Below, one piece after another: positions 1 through 8,360 of a stretch of DNA of 14,521 nucleotides (position 1 is its first letter; every line of letters starts with the position of its first letter). The position numbers and the translations under genes are program-made. The stretch comes from Dichotomicrobium sp046543175 (GTDB taxonomy: Bacteria > Pseudomonadota > Alphaproteobacteria > Rhizobiales > Rhodomicrobiaceae), in the NCBI GenBank assembly GCA_046543175.1, contig JBKGZY010000052.1, positions 1 through 14,521 of the forward strand. Direction: 5' to 3'. The notes beneath the pieces were generated by a model that did no database searches, was not told the origin of the DNA, and saw only the letters and a program-made list of their open reading frames with translations.

Positions 1-2
1 CT

Positions 3-1286
3 CTATGCAGCCGCCATGGCCTGTTCGAGATCGCCGATGAGATCCTCGACCGACTCCAGCCCCACGGAGAGCCGCACCACGTCGTCGCCCGCGCCGGCCT
101 GCGCGCGCTGTTCCGGCGTGAGCTGGCTGTGCGTCGTCGAGGCCGGGTGGATGATGAGGCTGCGCGTGTCGCCGATATTCGCCAGGTGCGAAAAGATCTT
201 CGCGTTGGAGACCAGCCTGACGCCCGCGTCGTAGCCGCCCTTGAGGCCGAAGGTCAGCACTGCGCCGGCCCCTTTCGGGCTGATACGCTGCATCAGGGCG
301 TGATAACGGTTCTCCGGCAGCCCGGCGTAAGAGACCCATGCGACATCCGGGCGCGATTCGAGCCATTGCGCGATCTCAAGCGCGTTGTCGCAATGCCGCT
401 GCATGCGCAGGCACAGAGTCTCGATGCCCGTGAGGATCAGGAAGGCGTTCATCGGCGAAATCGCCGGGCCGAGATCGCGCAGGCCCATCACGCGCGAGGC
501 GATCGCGAACGCCATGTCGCCGAATGCGTCCGCCAAGACGATATCGTTGTAGCTCGGGTTGGGCTGCGTCAGCGTCGGATAGCGCCCCGAAGCCTTCCAG
601 TCGAAGGTGCCGCAATCGACGATAATGCCGCCGATGGAGTTGCCGTGCCCGCCGAGGAATTTCGTCAGCGAATGCACCACGATATCCGCGCCGTGCTCCT
701 TCGGGCGGCACAGATACGGCGTGGCGAGCGTGTTATCCACGATCAGCGGAACGCCGGCCTTGCGCGCGACGGCGGCGATGGCCGGGATATCCACGGCGAC
801 GCCGCCGGGATTGGCGATGGATTCGATGAAGATGGCGCGGGTCTTGTCGGTCAGCGCGCGCTCGAAGCTCGACGGGTCGTCGGCGTCGGCCCAGACGACG
901 TTCCAGTCGAACTTCTTGAAGCCATGACCGAACTGGTTGACCGAGCCGCCGTATAGCTGGCGCGCCGCGATGAACTCGTCGCCGGGTTCCAGAAGCGTGT
1001 GCATGGCGATGAGCTGCGCGGCGTGGCCCGAGGCCACCGCGAGCGCGGCCGTCCCGCCTTCCAGCGCGGCGACGCGCTGTTCCAGCACGTCTTGGGTCGG
1101 GTTCATGATGCGCGAGTAGATGTTCCCGAACTGTTGAAGACCGAAAAGTGCGGCTGCGTGCTCGGGGCTGTCGAAAACGTAGGATGTCGTCTGGTAGATC
1201 GGCGTGACGCGGGCATTGGTTGCCGGGTCGGGCCGAGCGCCGGCGTGAATGGCGCGGGTTTCAAAGCCGCGAAAATCGTCTGACAT
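3..1286 (-). CDS. O-acetylhomoserine sulfhydrylase / aminocarboxypropyltransferase (PLP-dependent)
   Basis: Cytoplasmic enzyme of the Cys/Met-metabolism PLP family (fold type I). It is expected to join O-acetylhomoserine with sulfide or methanethiol to give homocysteine or methionine. The protein is 427 aa, the usual length for MetY-type enzymes. Visible features are the phosphate-binding Tyr-x-Arg pair in YSRIMNPT (about residues 57-63), the substrate-side stretch ESIANPGG (about 155-162), Asp184 in VDNT (pyridine nitrogen contact) and the Schiff-base Lys209 in HSLTKFLGGHG. NPGG and the long insert after the lysine (FDWKASGRYPTL) favour O-acetylhomoserine sulfhydrylase over cystathionine gamma-synthase. 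In-frame starts exist up to position 1319, but an ideal AAGGAGG lies 5 nt before the ATG at 1286 and homologous proteins begin near this point, so I use it. The stop is TAG at 3-5, so the gene is complete. The gene lies 120 bp downstream of rlmN on the same strand, so it may have its own promoter. MetZ (O-succinylhomoserine) specificity cannot be excluded from sequence alone. Confidence 0.9.
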   Translation of the reverse strand: MSDDFRGFETRAIHAGARPDPATNARVTPIYQTTSYVFDSPEHAAALFGLQQFGNIYSRIMNPTQDVLEQRVAALEGGTAALAVASGHAAQLIAMHTLLEPGDEFIAARQLYGGSVNQFGHGFKKFDWNVVWADADDPSSFERALTDKTRAIFIESIANPGGVAVDIPAIAAVARKAGVPLIVDNTLATPYLCRPKEHGADIVVHSLTKFLGGHGNSIGGIIVDCGTFDWKASGRYPTLTQPNPSYNDIVLADAFGDMAFAIASRVMGLRDLGPAISPMNAFLILTGIETLCLRMQRHCDNALEIAQWLESRPDVAWVSYAGLPENRYHALMQRISPKGAGAVLTFGLKGGYDAGVRLVSNAKIFSHLANIGDTRSLIIHPASTTHSQLTPEQRAQAGAGDDVVRLSVGLESVEDLIGDLEQAMAAA

Positions 1287-1291
1287 GAGCG

Positions 1292-1298
1292 CCTCCTT
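1292..1298 (-). promoter_or_regulatory. Strong Shine-Dalgarno site that fixes the sulfhydrylase start
   Basis: Read on the minus strand this is AAGGAGG, followed by a 5-nt spacer (CGCTC) and then ATG at 1286. It is the strongest ribosome-binding site in the window. It lies inside the longer open frame, which reaches 1319, so it decides against the two upstream start codons at 1319 and 1307. Confidence 0.75.
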
Positions 1299-1406
1299 GT
1301 TGGTCATCACCCCGCGCACGGCATTTGCGCGGCCACGATCATCGTCATGCGGCGACGTGCTGTTTTCAAGACGATTTTCACGTGCGATCCGTTGCTCAGC
1401 ACCGGT

Positions 1407-2621
1407 TCAGGCCGGCTGGTACTTGCGCAGCTCGCTAGCACGGATCTTCTTGCTTTCGGATTTGAGCTGGCCACAGGCGGCCATGATGTCGCGCCCGCGC
1501 GGCGTGCGCACCGGCGAGGCATAGCCCGCGCGCTGGATGACGGCGGCGAAGCGTTCGATCTGGTCCCAGTCGGAACACTCGTAGGGCGCGCCCGGCCAGG
1601 GATTGAACGGGATCAGGTTGATCTTCGCGGGGATGCGCGCCAGCAGCCGGACGAGTTCCTTCGCCTCGGCGAGCGAGTCGTTGACGCCCTTGAGCATGAC
1701 ATACTCGAAGGTAATGCGCCGGTTGTTGGCCAGCCCGGGATAGTTGCGACACGCTTCGAGCAGGTCCGCGATCGGGTATTTCCGGTTGAGCGGCACCAGC
1801 TCGTTGCGAAGCTCGTCGCGCACCGCGTGCAGCGAAATCGCCAGCATCACGCCCATCTCATGGCCGGTTCGCGGGATCATCGGCACGACGCCGGAGGTTG
1901 ACAGGGTGATGCGCCGCTTGGAGATCGCCAGCCCGTCGCCGTCATTGGCGATGGCCATCGCCGTCTTGACGTTATCGAAATTGTACAGCGGCTCGCCCAT
2001 GCCCATCAGCACGATGTTGCTGATCATGCGCTCGGACTCGGGCAGGGCAGTGAGGTTTTCCGCAGCGCGACCCGGCCAGTCGCCGAGCCGGTCGCGCGCC
2101 AGCATGATCTGGCCGACGATCTCGCCCGGCGTCAGGTTGCGCACCAGCGGCTGGGTGCCGGTGTGGCAGAAACTGCATGAGAGCGTGCAGCCGACCTGGC
2201 TGGAGATGCACAGCGTTGCCCGGTCGGCGTCGGGGATGTAGACGGTCTCCACCTCCGGGCCGGGCAGGCCGGGGTGCGCGGGGGCGAGGCGCGAGAGCCA
2301 TTTGCGCGTGCCATCGGCGGAAATCTGCTCCGAAACGATCTCCGGCCGCGCAAGCGTGGCCGCTTCGCTCAACTCGCGGCGCAGCGCCTTGGAGACGTTG
2401 GTCATGGCGTCGAAATCGCCGACGCCCTGCGTGTAGATCCAGCGCCAGAGCTGGCTGACGCGCATGCGCTGCTGGCGCTCGGGCACGCCGATCCGGCCGA
2501 GGAAGCCAGCCATGTCCTCCCGGCTCAGCCCGATCAGGCTCGGCTTGTCTCTTGCCGCGGCGGCCTCGCGCGCGGCATGGGCGGGGATGGCGCCTGACGG
2601 CGTGACGATCTCTGCGGACAC
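1407..2621 (-). CDS. rlmN: Dual-specificity RNA methyltransferase RlmN (radical SAM)
   Basis: Methylates C2 of A2503 in 23S rRNA and of A37 in some tRNAs, using a 4Fe-4S cluster, SAM and a methylated cysteine intermediate. The protein has 404 residues, normal for alphaproteobacterial RlmN. The radical-SAM motif C-x3-C-x2-C is present as CTLSCSFC (Cys145, Cys149, Cys152). The methyl-carrying second cysteine is Cys383 in RGRDIMAACGQL. The ETVYIP strand (about 125-130) and GMGEPLYNFDNV (about 207-218) are also typical. An insert at about 180-200 before the RMISNIVLMGMGEP strand resembles other alphaproteobacterial forms. The start is GTG at 2621, with GGAG 6 nt upstream; an ATG further upstream runs straight into TGA. 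The IalB-family gene ends 27 bp upstream on the same strand, so the two are probably co-transcribed. Confidence 0.96.
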   Translation of the reverse strand: MSAEIVTPSGAIPAHAAREAAAARDKPSLIGLSREDMAGFLGRIGVPERQQRMRVSQLWRWIYTQGVGDFDAMTNVSKALRRELSEAATLARPEIVSEQISADGTRKWLSRLAPAHPGLPGPEVETVYIPDADRATLCISSQVGCTLSCSFCHTGTQPLVRNLTPGEIVGQIMLARDRLGDWPGRAAENLTALPESERMISNIVLMGMGEPLYNFDNVKTAMAIANDGDGLAISKRRITLSTSGVVPMIPRTGHEMGVMLAISLHAVRDELRNELVPLNRKYPIADLLEACRNYPGLANNRRITFEYVMLKGVNDSLAEAKELVRLLARIPAKINLIPFNPWPGAPYECSDWDQIERFAAVIQRAGYASPVRTPRGRDIMAACGQLKSESKKIRASELRKYQPA

Positions 2622-2648
2622 CTCAGGCTCCAGTGTTCCTCACATGCG

Positions 2649-3152
2649 TTACGGACATTCCTCGTCCAATGTATTCACGGATGCGGTCAAACCGTAGAGG
2701 GAATAGGTGTCCGTGGTCTGCTCTTCGTCCGCCGATTCGCCCCTGACGGTCATGTCCGCGCCATTTTTCATCGCCGACAGGAGTTGTTTCTCGTCCTCGG
2801 GGTCGCGCAGAAACGCCTTGTCGCCGCGCGTGAACATGTCGAATTCCGTGCTGCCAACGGCGACGGTGGGCGCGCTGCCTTCCTTGAACTCGTAGCCGTT
2901 CTTGACGCTCAGTTCGTTCTTGATGCCGTCCTCGACCCAGTTCGTCACGTAGAAATAGACGCCGCCGCGGTTCGCGTCCTGCGGAGAGCTGTCTTTCGGT
3001 TCGCTCGCGGCGAAACAGATCTTGTTGCCGTTTTCGGCTTCATGCACATAGACCGCCCAGTCCCGGTTTTCGGCCACCTTCGTGGTGTTCTGCGCCGCCG
3101 CCGAGGCGGTCATCAGGGCGATCAGCAGCGATGAGAAAAGAACGATCCTCAT
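2649..3152 (-). CDS. Invasion-associated locus B (IalB) family periplasmic protein
   Basis: This is a 167-aa secreted protein. Residues 1-20 form a clear Sec signal peptide: a positive start (MRIV), a hydrophobic core LLIALMTASA and AAA just before the likely cleavage ahead of Gln21. The mature part matches the general pattern of the IalB family (Pfam PF06776): a short acidic-basic N-terminus, DWAVYV (31-36), the first cysteine in KICFAAS (Cys46), the VYFYVTNW strand (65-72) and a final cysteine near the end (EECP, Cys166). A disulfide Cys46-Cys166 is likely. IalB itself was named for erythrocyte invasion in Bartonella, but the family is widespread in free-living Hyphomicrobiales and its biochemical role is unknown, so no virulence role should be inferred. 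It lies directly upstream of rlmN with a 27-bp gap. An AT-rich patch reading TATATA on the minus strand near 3200 could be its -10 element, but no convincing -35 accompanies it. Confidence 0.85.
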   Translation of the reverse strand: MRIVLFSSLLIALMTASAAAQNTTKVAENRDWAVYVHEAENGNKICFAASEPKDSSPQDANRGGVYFYVTNWVEDGIKNELSVKNGYEFKEGSAPTVAVGSTEFDMFTRGDKAFLRDPEDEKQLLSAMKNGADMTVRGESADEEQTTDTYSLYGLTASVNTLDEECP

Positions 3153-3245
3153 GAAGCTAGCTCTCTCTTGCGTTGCGTTGGCACGGAATCAGGCTCCGTA
3201 TATAACTTCGATGTGTCTTTGACCAGCACTGGCGTGCAAAAAAGC

Positions 3246-3779
3246 CTATCGGCCGGTCATCCGGCTGCGAGCAGGGCCGTGAACATGCTCGAGCAACGGT
3301 GGTGCGCCGCCTTCCGTGACGGGCCGCGGCGCGAAGCGTCCGAGGCTGCGCACGCGGTCATACATGACGATTGCGCCGGCCATCGCGACATTGATGCAGA
3401 ACGCCGTCGGGATTTTGACGACGTAGTCGCAGCGCGCGATCATCGCCTCGCTGAGCGATCCGCGCTCGGGGCCGAGAACATAAGCCGCACGCGCCGGATG
3501 CCGGAAGCTCGGCAAGTCGGTCGCCTCGTCGAGCAATTCGATCCCCACCAGCCGGCAATGCATGGGAAGCCGCATGTCCGCGGCATCCGCCCAGTGATAC
3601 ATCGGCAGGTGGCCCGCCGACTTCGATGTGTCGGACTTCGCTTCAAAGGCGCGGGGGTCTGCGCCGACCGTGAAGGCGAAGCTTGCGCCGAAGCCGTGGG
3701 CCGAGCGCATGAGATTGCCCAGATTCATCGGCTTGGAAATGCGTTCCACGCCGATGGCGAAATAGCCTCTTGTGGTCAT
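3246..3779 (-). CDS. TrmH/SpoU-family (SPOUT) RNA methyltransferase
   Basis: SAM-dependent 2'-O-ribose methyltransferase of the SPOUT superfamily, probably acting on tRNA or rRNA. The protein is 177 aa, so it is essentially the catalytic knot domain with no extra RNA-binding domain. Motif 1 is NLGNLMRSA (residues 19-27), with the conserved Asn and Arg25. Motif 2 is LGPERGSLS (102-110). Motif 3 is IPTAFCINVAMAGAIVMYD (123-141), where the usual Ser before Leu-Asn-Val is replaced by Cys128-Ile-Asn. These three motifs build the trefoil knot and the SAM pocket. The ATG at 3779 is chosen because the domain starts right after it (TTRGYFAIGVERI); the open frame reaches an ATG at 3830, but the added 17 residues are basic and without support. 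Neither start has a good ribosome-binding site. The substrate cannot be named. The C-terminal tail (about 145-177) is rich in Arg, Pro and Gly. The gene is divergent from the oxidoreductase, about 109 bp away. Confidence 0.85.
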   Translation of the reverse strand: MTTRGYFAIGVERISKPMNLGNLMRSAHGFGASFAFTVGADPRAFEAKSDTSKSAGHLPMYHWADAADMRLPMHCRLVGIELLDEATDLPSFRHPARAAYVLGPERGSLSEAMIARCDYVVKIPTAFCINVAMAGAIVMYDRVRSLGRFAPRPVTEGGAPPLLEHVHGPARSRMTGR

Positions 3780-3888
3780 GATCCGTGGTGTGCGGTTAAG
3801 CTTGCGACGCCGGGATGTATATGCGTTCAACGTGCGTCATGCCGTCCGGCCGCGGCCGCTTACAAGGAATTAGGTGGCGGAGACTGCC

Positions 3889-4863
3889 ATGAAAGCGATT
3901 GTTTGTCATGCCTTCGGCGATCCCGAGGGGCTGGTACTCCAAGACGTGCCGGAGCCGGTGCCGGGCGAGGGGGAAGTTCTCATTCGCGTGCGGGCCACCG
4001 CGCTCAACTTCTTCGACACGCTCATCATCCGCGGCAAGTACCAGCACAAGCCACCGCTGCCGTTCTCGCCGGGCGGCGAGGCGGCGGGCGAGATCGAGCG
4101 GCTCGGTCCCGGCGTGACGGGTCTGGAGGCCGGCGAGCGCGTGATGGCGCATCTGCGCTGGAACGGCTGCCGGGAGAAGACGGTGGTGGGCGCGGGGTCT
4201 GTCGTGCCCGTCCCGCCCGAGGTCAGCGACGACGTGGCCGCCGGCCTGACCATCGGCTACGGCACGGCGCTGCACGGGCTGAAGGATCGCGGGCGCCTCG
4301 CGTCCGGTGAAACGGTGGCGGTGCTGGGCGCGTCGGGCGGCGCCGGGCTGGCGGCGGTGGCGATCGCCAAGGCGTTCGGCGCGCGGGTGATCGCCGTGGC
4401 ATCGTCGCCGGAGAAGCTGGAGGTCTGCCGGGCGCACGGGGCCGACGCGCTGATCGACTACAGCATGGGCGATCTGCGTGACATGCTCAAGGACGCGACC
4501 GACGGGCGCGGCGTGGACATCGTCTACGACTGCGTGGGCGGGAGCCAGACCGAGCGGGCCCTGCGGGCGCTGGCGTGGGGCGGCCGGCTGCTGGTGATCG
4601 GCTTCGCCTCGGGTGAAATCCCGGAAATTCCGCTGAATCTCCCGCTTCTGAAAAGCTGTGCGATCGTGGGTGTGCAGTTCGGGCGCTTCGCCGAACTGTT
4701 TCCCGATGCCCACCGGGAAAATATGCGCCAGGTCCTTGCATGGTGCGCCGAGGGCCGCCTGAAGCCGCATGTGCAAAAGGTGTTTGCGCTGGAAGATACG
4801 GTTCGCGCCCTGCAACTCATCGATTCGCGCAAGGTGGTCGGAAAGATCGTCGTGCGACCCTGA
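3889..4863 (+). CDS. NADPH:quinone oxidoreductase-like MDR-family enzyme
   Basis: Cytoplasmic medium-chain dehydrogenase/reductase of the zeta-crystallin/quinone reductase branch, expected to reduce quinones or activated C=C bonds with NADPH. The protein is 324 aa. The GroES-like N-terminal domain (about 1-120) carries FSPGGEAAGEIERLG (59-73). The Rossmann domain has VAVLGASGGAGLAAVAIAK (143-161), in which the AxxGxxG pattern typical of NADPH-binding quinone reductases replaces GxGxxG, followed by the VIAVASSPEKLEV strand and turn. The structural and catalytic zinc ligands of alcohol dehydrogenases are absent, so it is zinc-independent. The start is either ATG at 3889 (GGAG 6 nt upstream; the family typically begins MKAI) or GTG at 3874 (AAGGAA 4 nt upstream), which would add five residues. 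The physiological substrate is unknown. It appears monocistronic, with a 3' hairpin-like region at 4878-4916. Confidence 0.88.
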   Translation: MKAIVCHAFGDPEGLVLQDVPEPVPGEGEVLIRVRATALNFFDTLIIRGKYQHKPPLPFSPGGEAAGEIERLGPGVTGLEAGERVMAHLRWNGCREKTVVGAGSVVPVPPEVSDDVAAGLTIGYGTALHGLKDRGRLASGETVAVLGASGGAGLAAVAIAKAFGARVIAVASSPEKLEVCRAHGADALIDYSMGDLRDMLKDATDGRGVDIVYDCVGGSQTERALRALAWGGRLLVIGFASGEIPEIPLNLPLLKSCAIVGVQFGRFAELFPDAHRENMRQVLAWCAEGRLKPHVQKVFALEDTVRALQLIDSRKVVGKIVVRP

Positions 4864-4877
4864 GCCGCGGCCAATCC

Positions 4878-4916
4878 TCCGCGCTGATGCACGAATCCAT
4901 CACCTGAACGCGCGGA
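4878..4916 (+). terminator. Possible imperfect terminator hairpin after the oxidoreductase gene
   Basis: TCCGCGC (4878-4884) pairs with GCGCGGA (4910-4916), and directly inside it TGATG (4885-4889) pairs with CATCA (4898-4902) around an 8-nt loop, leaving a 7-nt bulge on the 3' side. It starts 15 nt after the stop codon. There is no immediate T-tract; a run of five T lies 20 nt further on. It is therefore a weak candidate for an intrinsic terminator or a 3' mRNA-stabilising structure. The remaining stretch 4917-5142, ahead of the helicase, contains no recognisable gene. Confidence 0.25.
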
Positions 4917-5142
4917 GTTCCCCTTGCATATCGCCGTTTTTGGGCCATGTGTGGCATAAGGCAGACGATAAACCGTGGTGATACGGCCCCACCACGCGGA
5001 AAAGCTATGCCGGCAAGTGTCCGGTGGGTTTGACTTCCATTGGAAGCCCGTTATCGTCCGCGGCGATCCTAGGATGCCTAAAGATCGCGAACACGAAGCG
5101 TTTTTGGAGCCGCCCAGCGAAGGGCCGCCCGCAATTCAGAAC

Positions 5143-6684
<1,542 letters not shown>

Positions 6685-6710
6685 GGGGAAACGGCGCGCG
6701 AAATTGGCCG

Positions 6711-6739
6711 TTGTCTTGCCGCGGCACGGGCGATATAAC
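6711..6739 (+). promoter_or_regulatory. Probable housekeeping promoter for the rplY-pth-ychF cluster
   Basis: A -35 element TTGTCT (6711-6716) and a -10 element TATAAC (6734-6739) are separated by exactly 17 bp, which fits the alphaproteobacterial housekeeping sigma consensus (TTGnnn, TATAAt-like). It lies 27 bp after the helicase stop codon, in a 232-bp gene-free gap. Initiation would fall near 6746, giving a leader of about 170 nt before the rplY ATG. A perfect 8-bp palindrome TTGGCCAA (6741-6748) covers the expected start point and could be an operator, but this is only suggestive. Confidence 0.55.
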
Positions 6740-6916
6740 CTTGGCCAAATCGCAACAACGAGTGCTTGGCGGCTGCGCGGGCGCAGACCCGTGTCCTTGT
6801 TGGATTTTTCACGACGGACAGGCTGAGCGACGGGCGCCCCAGCAACGATCACCGGGCGTGCGTCGCAATGCGCGTGCGGCGACAATACTGCCGCATTGGC
6901 GAACCGGGAGACAGGA

Positions 6917-7576
6917 ATGGCGGAAATATCTGAACTGAGCGCGGAGCCGCGCGACACGGCCGGATCGGCTGCCGCGCGCGCGATTCGCAAGAATGGCGGT
7001 GTACCGGCGATCGTTTATGGCGGCCGCGGCGGCCCGGAAAAGCTCACGCTGAATTACAAGGAAGTCTGGAAGCAGGTCGAGACAGGTCATTTCCTCAGCA
7101 CTGTCTACATGCTGAACATCAACGGCAAGAAGACCCGCGTGCTTCCCAAGGATGTCCAGTTCGACCCGGTGCGCGACTTCGTCGAGCATGTCGACTTCAT
7201 GCGTCTGGCCAAGGACGCGGTGGTCGAGGTCGAGGTGGCCGTTCACGTCATCAACGAAGACGATTCGCCGGGGCTGGAGCGCGGCGGCGTCCTCAACTTC
7301 GTGCGCCATACGATCGAGCTGAGCTGCCCGGCCGACTCGATCCCGGAATATGTCGAGATCGACGTCAGCGGCCTGGATATTGGCGATTCGCTGCACATTT
7401 CCGAGGTGACCCTGCCGGACAGGGTCACGCCGACGATCACCGACCGCGACTTCACCATCCTCACCATCGTCGGGGCCAGCCCGGTCGAGCCTGAAGCGGA
7501 GGAGGGTGAACCCGAGGCCGAGGAAGAGGGTGAACCCGCCGAGGAACAGGCCGAATCCGAGTCCGACGAGCAGTAG
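6917..7576 (+). CDS. rplY: 50S ribosomal protein L25/general stress protein Ctc
   Basis: 5S rRNA-binding protein of the large ribosomal subunit, of the long two-domain (TL5/Ctc) type. The protein has 219 residues. The N-terminal L25 domain (about 4-93) shows SAAARAIRKNGGVPAIVYGG (17-36), the hallmark Arg-Gly-Ile/Val-Pro-Ala-hydrophobic-Tyr-Gly loop region, here with Asn-Gly-Gly-Val-Pro, then KDVQFDPV and a HVDF motif. The C-terminal beta domain runs to about 185. The last 33 residues are almost all Glu, Asp, Ala and Pro, a common acidic tail in alphaproteobacterial L25. The start is ATG at 6917, with GGGAG 6 nt upstream; an in-frame TTG 21 nt earlier is not needed. pth follows after 49 bp and ychF after a further 42 bp, a conserved alphaproteobacterial order, so the three are probably one transcript from the promoter at 6711-6739. 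Confidence 0.95.
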   Translation: MAEISELSAEPRDTAGSAAARAIRKNGGVPAIVYGGRGGPEKLTLNYKEVWKQVETGHFLSTVYMLNINGKKTRVLPKDVQFDPVRDFVEHVDFMRLAKDAVVEVEVAVHVINEDDSPGLERGGVLNFVRHTIELSCPADSIPEYVEIDVSGLDIGDSLHISEVTLPDRVTPTITDRDFTILTIVGASPVEPEAEEGEPEAEEEGEPAEEQAESESDEQ

Positions 7577-7625
7577 CGCGCCGGACTGCCGATGCCTCCA
7601 GGCCCGGCGCCCCGGGGAAGGGACC

Positions 7626-8318
7626 ATGAAGCTTCTGATCGGGCTTGGCAATCCGGGCGCGCGCTACGCGGGCAACCGGCACAATGTCGGCTTTCGCGCG
7701 GTCGAGGCCATCGCGCGGCGCCACGGTTTCGGCCCGTGGAAACGGCGCTTCCAGGGCGAGGCGGCGGAGGGGCGCATCGGCGGCGAGAAGGTGCTGCTGC
7801 TCAAGCCGATGACCTACATGAACGAATCCGGCCGCGCCGCCGGCGAGGCCGCCCGGTTCTACAAGATTCCGCCTGACGACATGATCGCGTTCCACGACGA
7901 GCTCGACCTCGCGCCGGGGCGCGTCAAGGTAAAGCAGGGCGGCGGCCATGCCGGGCATAACGGCCTGAAATCGCTCACGGCGCATTGCGGCGCGGATTTC
8001 TGGCGCGTGCGTATCGGCATCGGTCATCCCGGCGAGAAGGCGAAGGTAACCGGCTACGTGCTCAGCGATTTCGCCAAGGCGGACGCGCGCTGGCTCGATC
8101 CTCTGCTCGATGCGGTGGCGGATGCCGCACCGGCACTCCTCGAAGGGCGCGCGGACAGGTTCGCCAGCGATGTCGCGCAGGCGACGCACGAGGTCGAAGC
8201 GCCGGCTGCGCCCGCCGAACGCAAGAGCGAAGCGCGCCCCGCCGCCGGTCCCGCGCCTAGCGAGCCGTCCGCCCCGACCGCGCTGGGCGAGAAGCTGCGC
8301 CGCTGGCTGACCGGCTGA
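7626..8318 (+). CDS. pth: Peptidyl-tRNA hydrolase
   Basis: Cytoplasmic esterase that releases peptides from prematurely dissociated peptidyl-tRNA, recycling tRNA; normally essential. The enzyme core (about 1-190) is complete. Asn10 lies in GLGNPGARY, the catalytic His19 in NRHNVGF, Asn66 in MTYMNESG, Asp91 in FHDELDLAPG, and His111-Asn112 in GGGHAGHNGLKS; these correspond to the known active-site set of the E. coli enzyme. After about residue 195 there is a variable Ala/Pro/Glu-rich extension of roughly 35 residues ending in KLRRWLTG, which makes the protein (230 aa) longer than the E. coli form and is common in Hyphomicrobiales. The ATG at 7626 is preceded by a purine-rich GGGGAAGGGA. It is the middle gene of rplY-pth-ychF. 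Confidence 0.97.
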   Translation: MKLLIGLGNPGARYAGNRHNVGFRAVEAIARRHGFGPWKRRFQGEAAEGRIGGEKVLLLKPMTYMNESGRAAGEAARFYKIPPDDMIAFHDELDLAPGRVKVKQGGGHAGHNGLKSLTAHCGADFWRVRIGIGHPGEKAKVTGYVLSDFAKADARWLDPLLDAVADAAPALLEGRADRFASDVAQATHEVEAPAAPAERKSEARPAAGPAPSEPSAPTALGEKLRRWLTG

Positions 8319-8360
8319 CCCGCCCCACCACCTTAAACACGCGAGACGGGACACGCACAG

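Noticed and set aside
1340..1380. Promoter TTGAAA-N17-GACGAT upstream of the sulfhydrylase on the minus strand
   Set aside because: The spacing is right, but the -10 matches only three of six consensus positions, which is expected by chance in a gap of this size.
3239..3260. Intrinsic terminator (GCCGG-ATGA-CCGGC then T6) at the end of the TrmH-like gene, minus strand
   Set aside because: The stem has only 5 bp, lies inside the coding end and is separated from the T-run by 8 nt, too far for a standard terminator.
3796..3823. Promoter TTAAGC-N16-TATATG for the oxidoreductase gene
   Set aside because: The spacer is short and the -35 is poor. The AT-rich word is almost symmetric and could equally serve the divergent methyltransferase, so no confident assignment is possible.
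4924..4960. Promoter TTGCAT...CATAAG ahead of the helicase
   Set aside because: The spacing is about 25 bp, too long for a sigma70-type promoter, and no better -10 exists at 16-18 bp.
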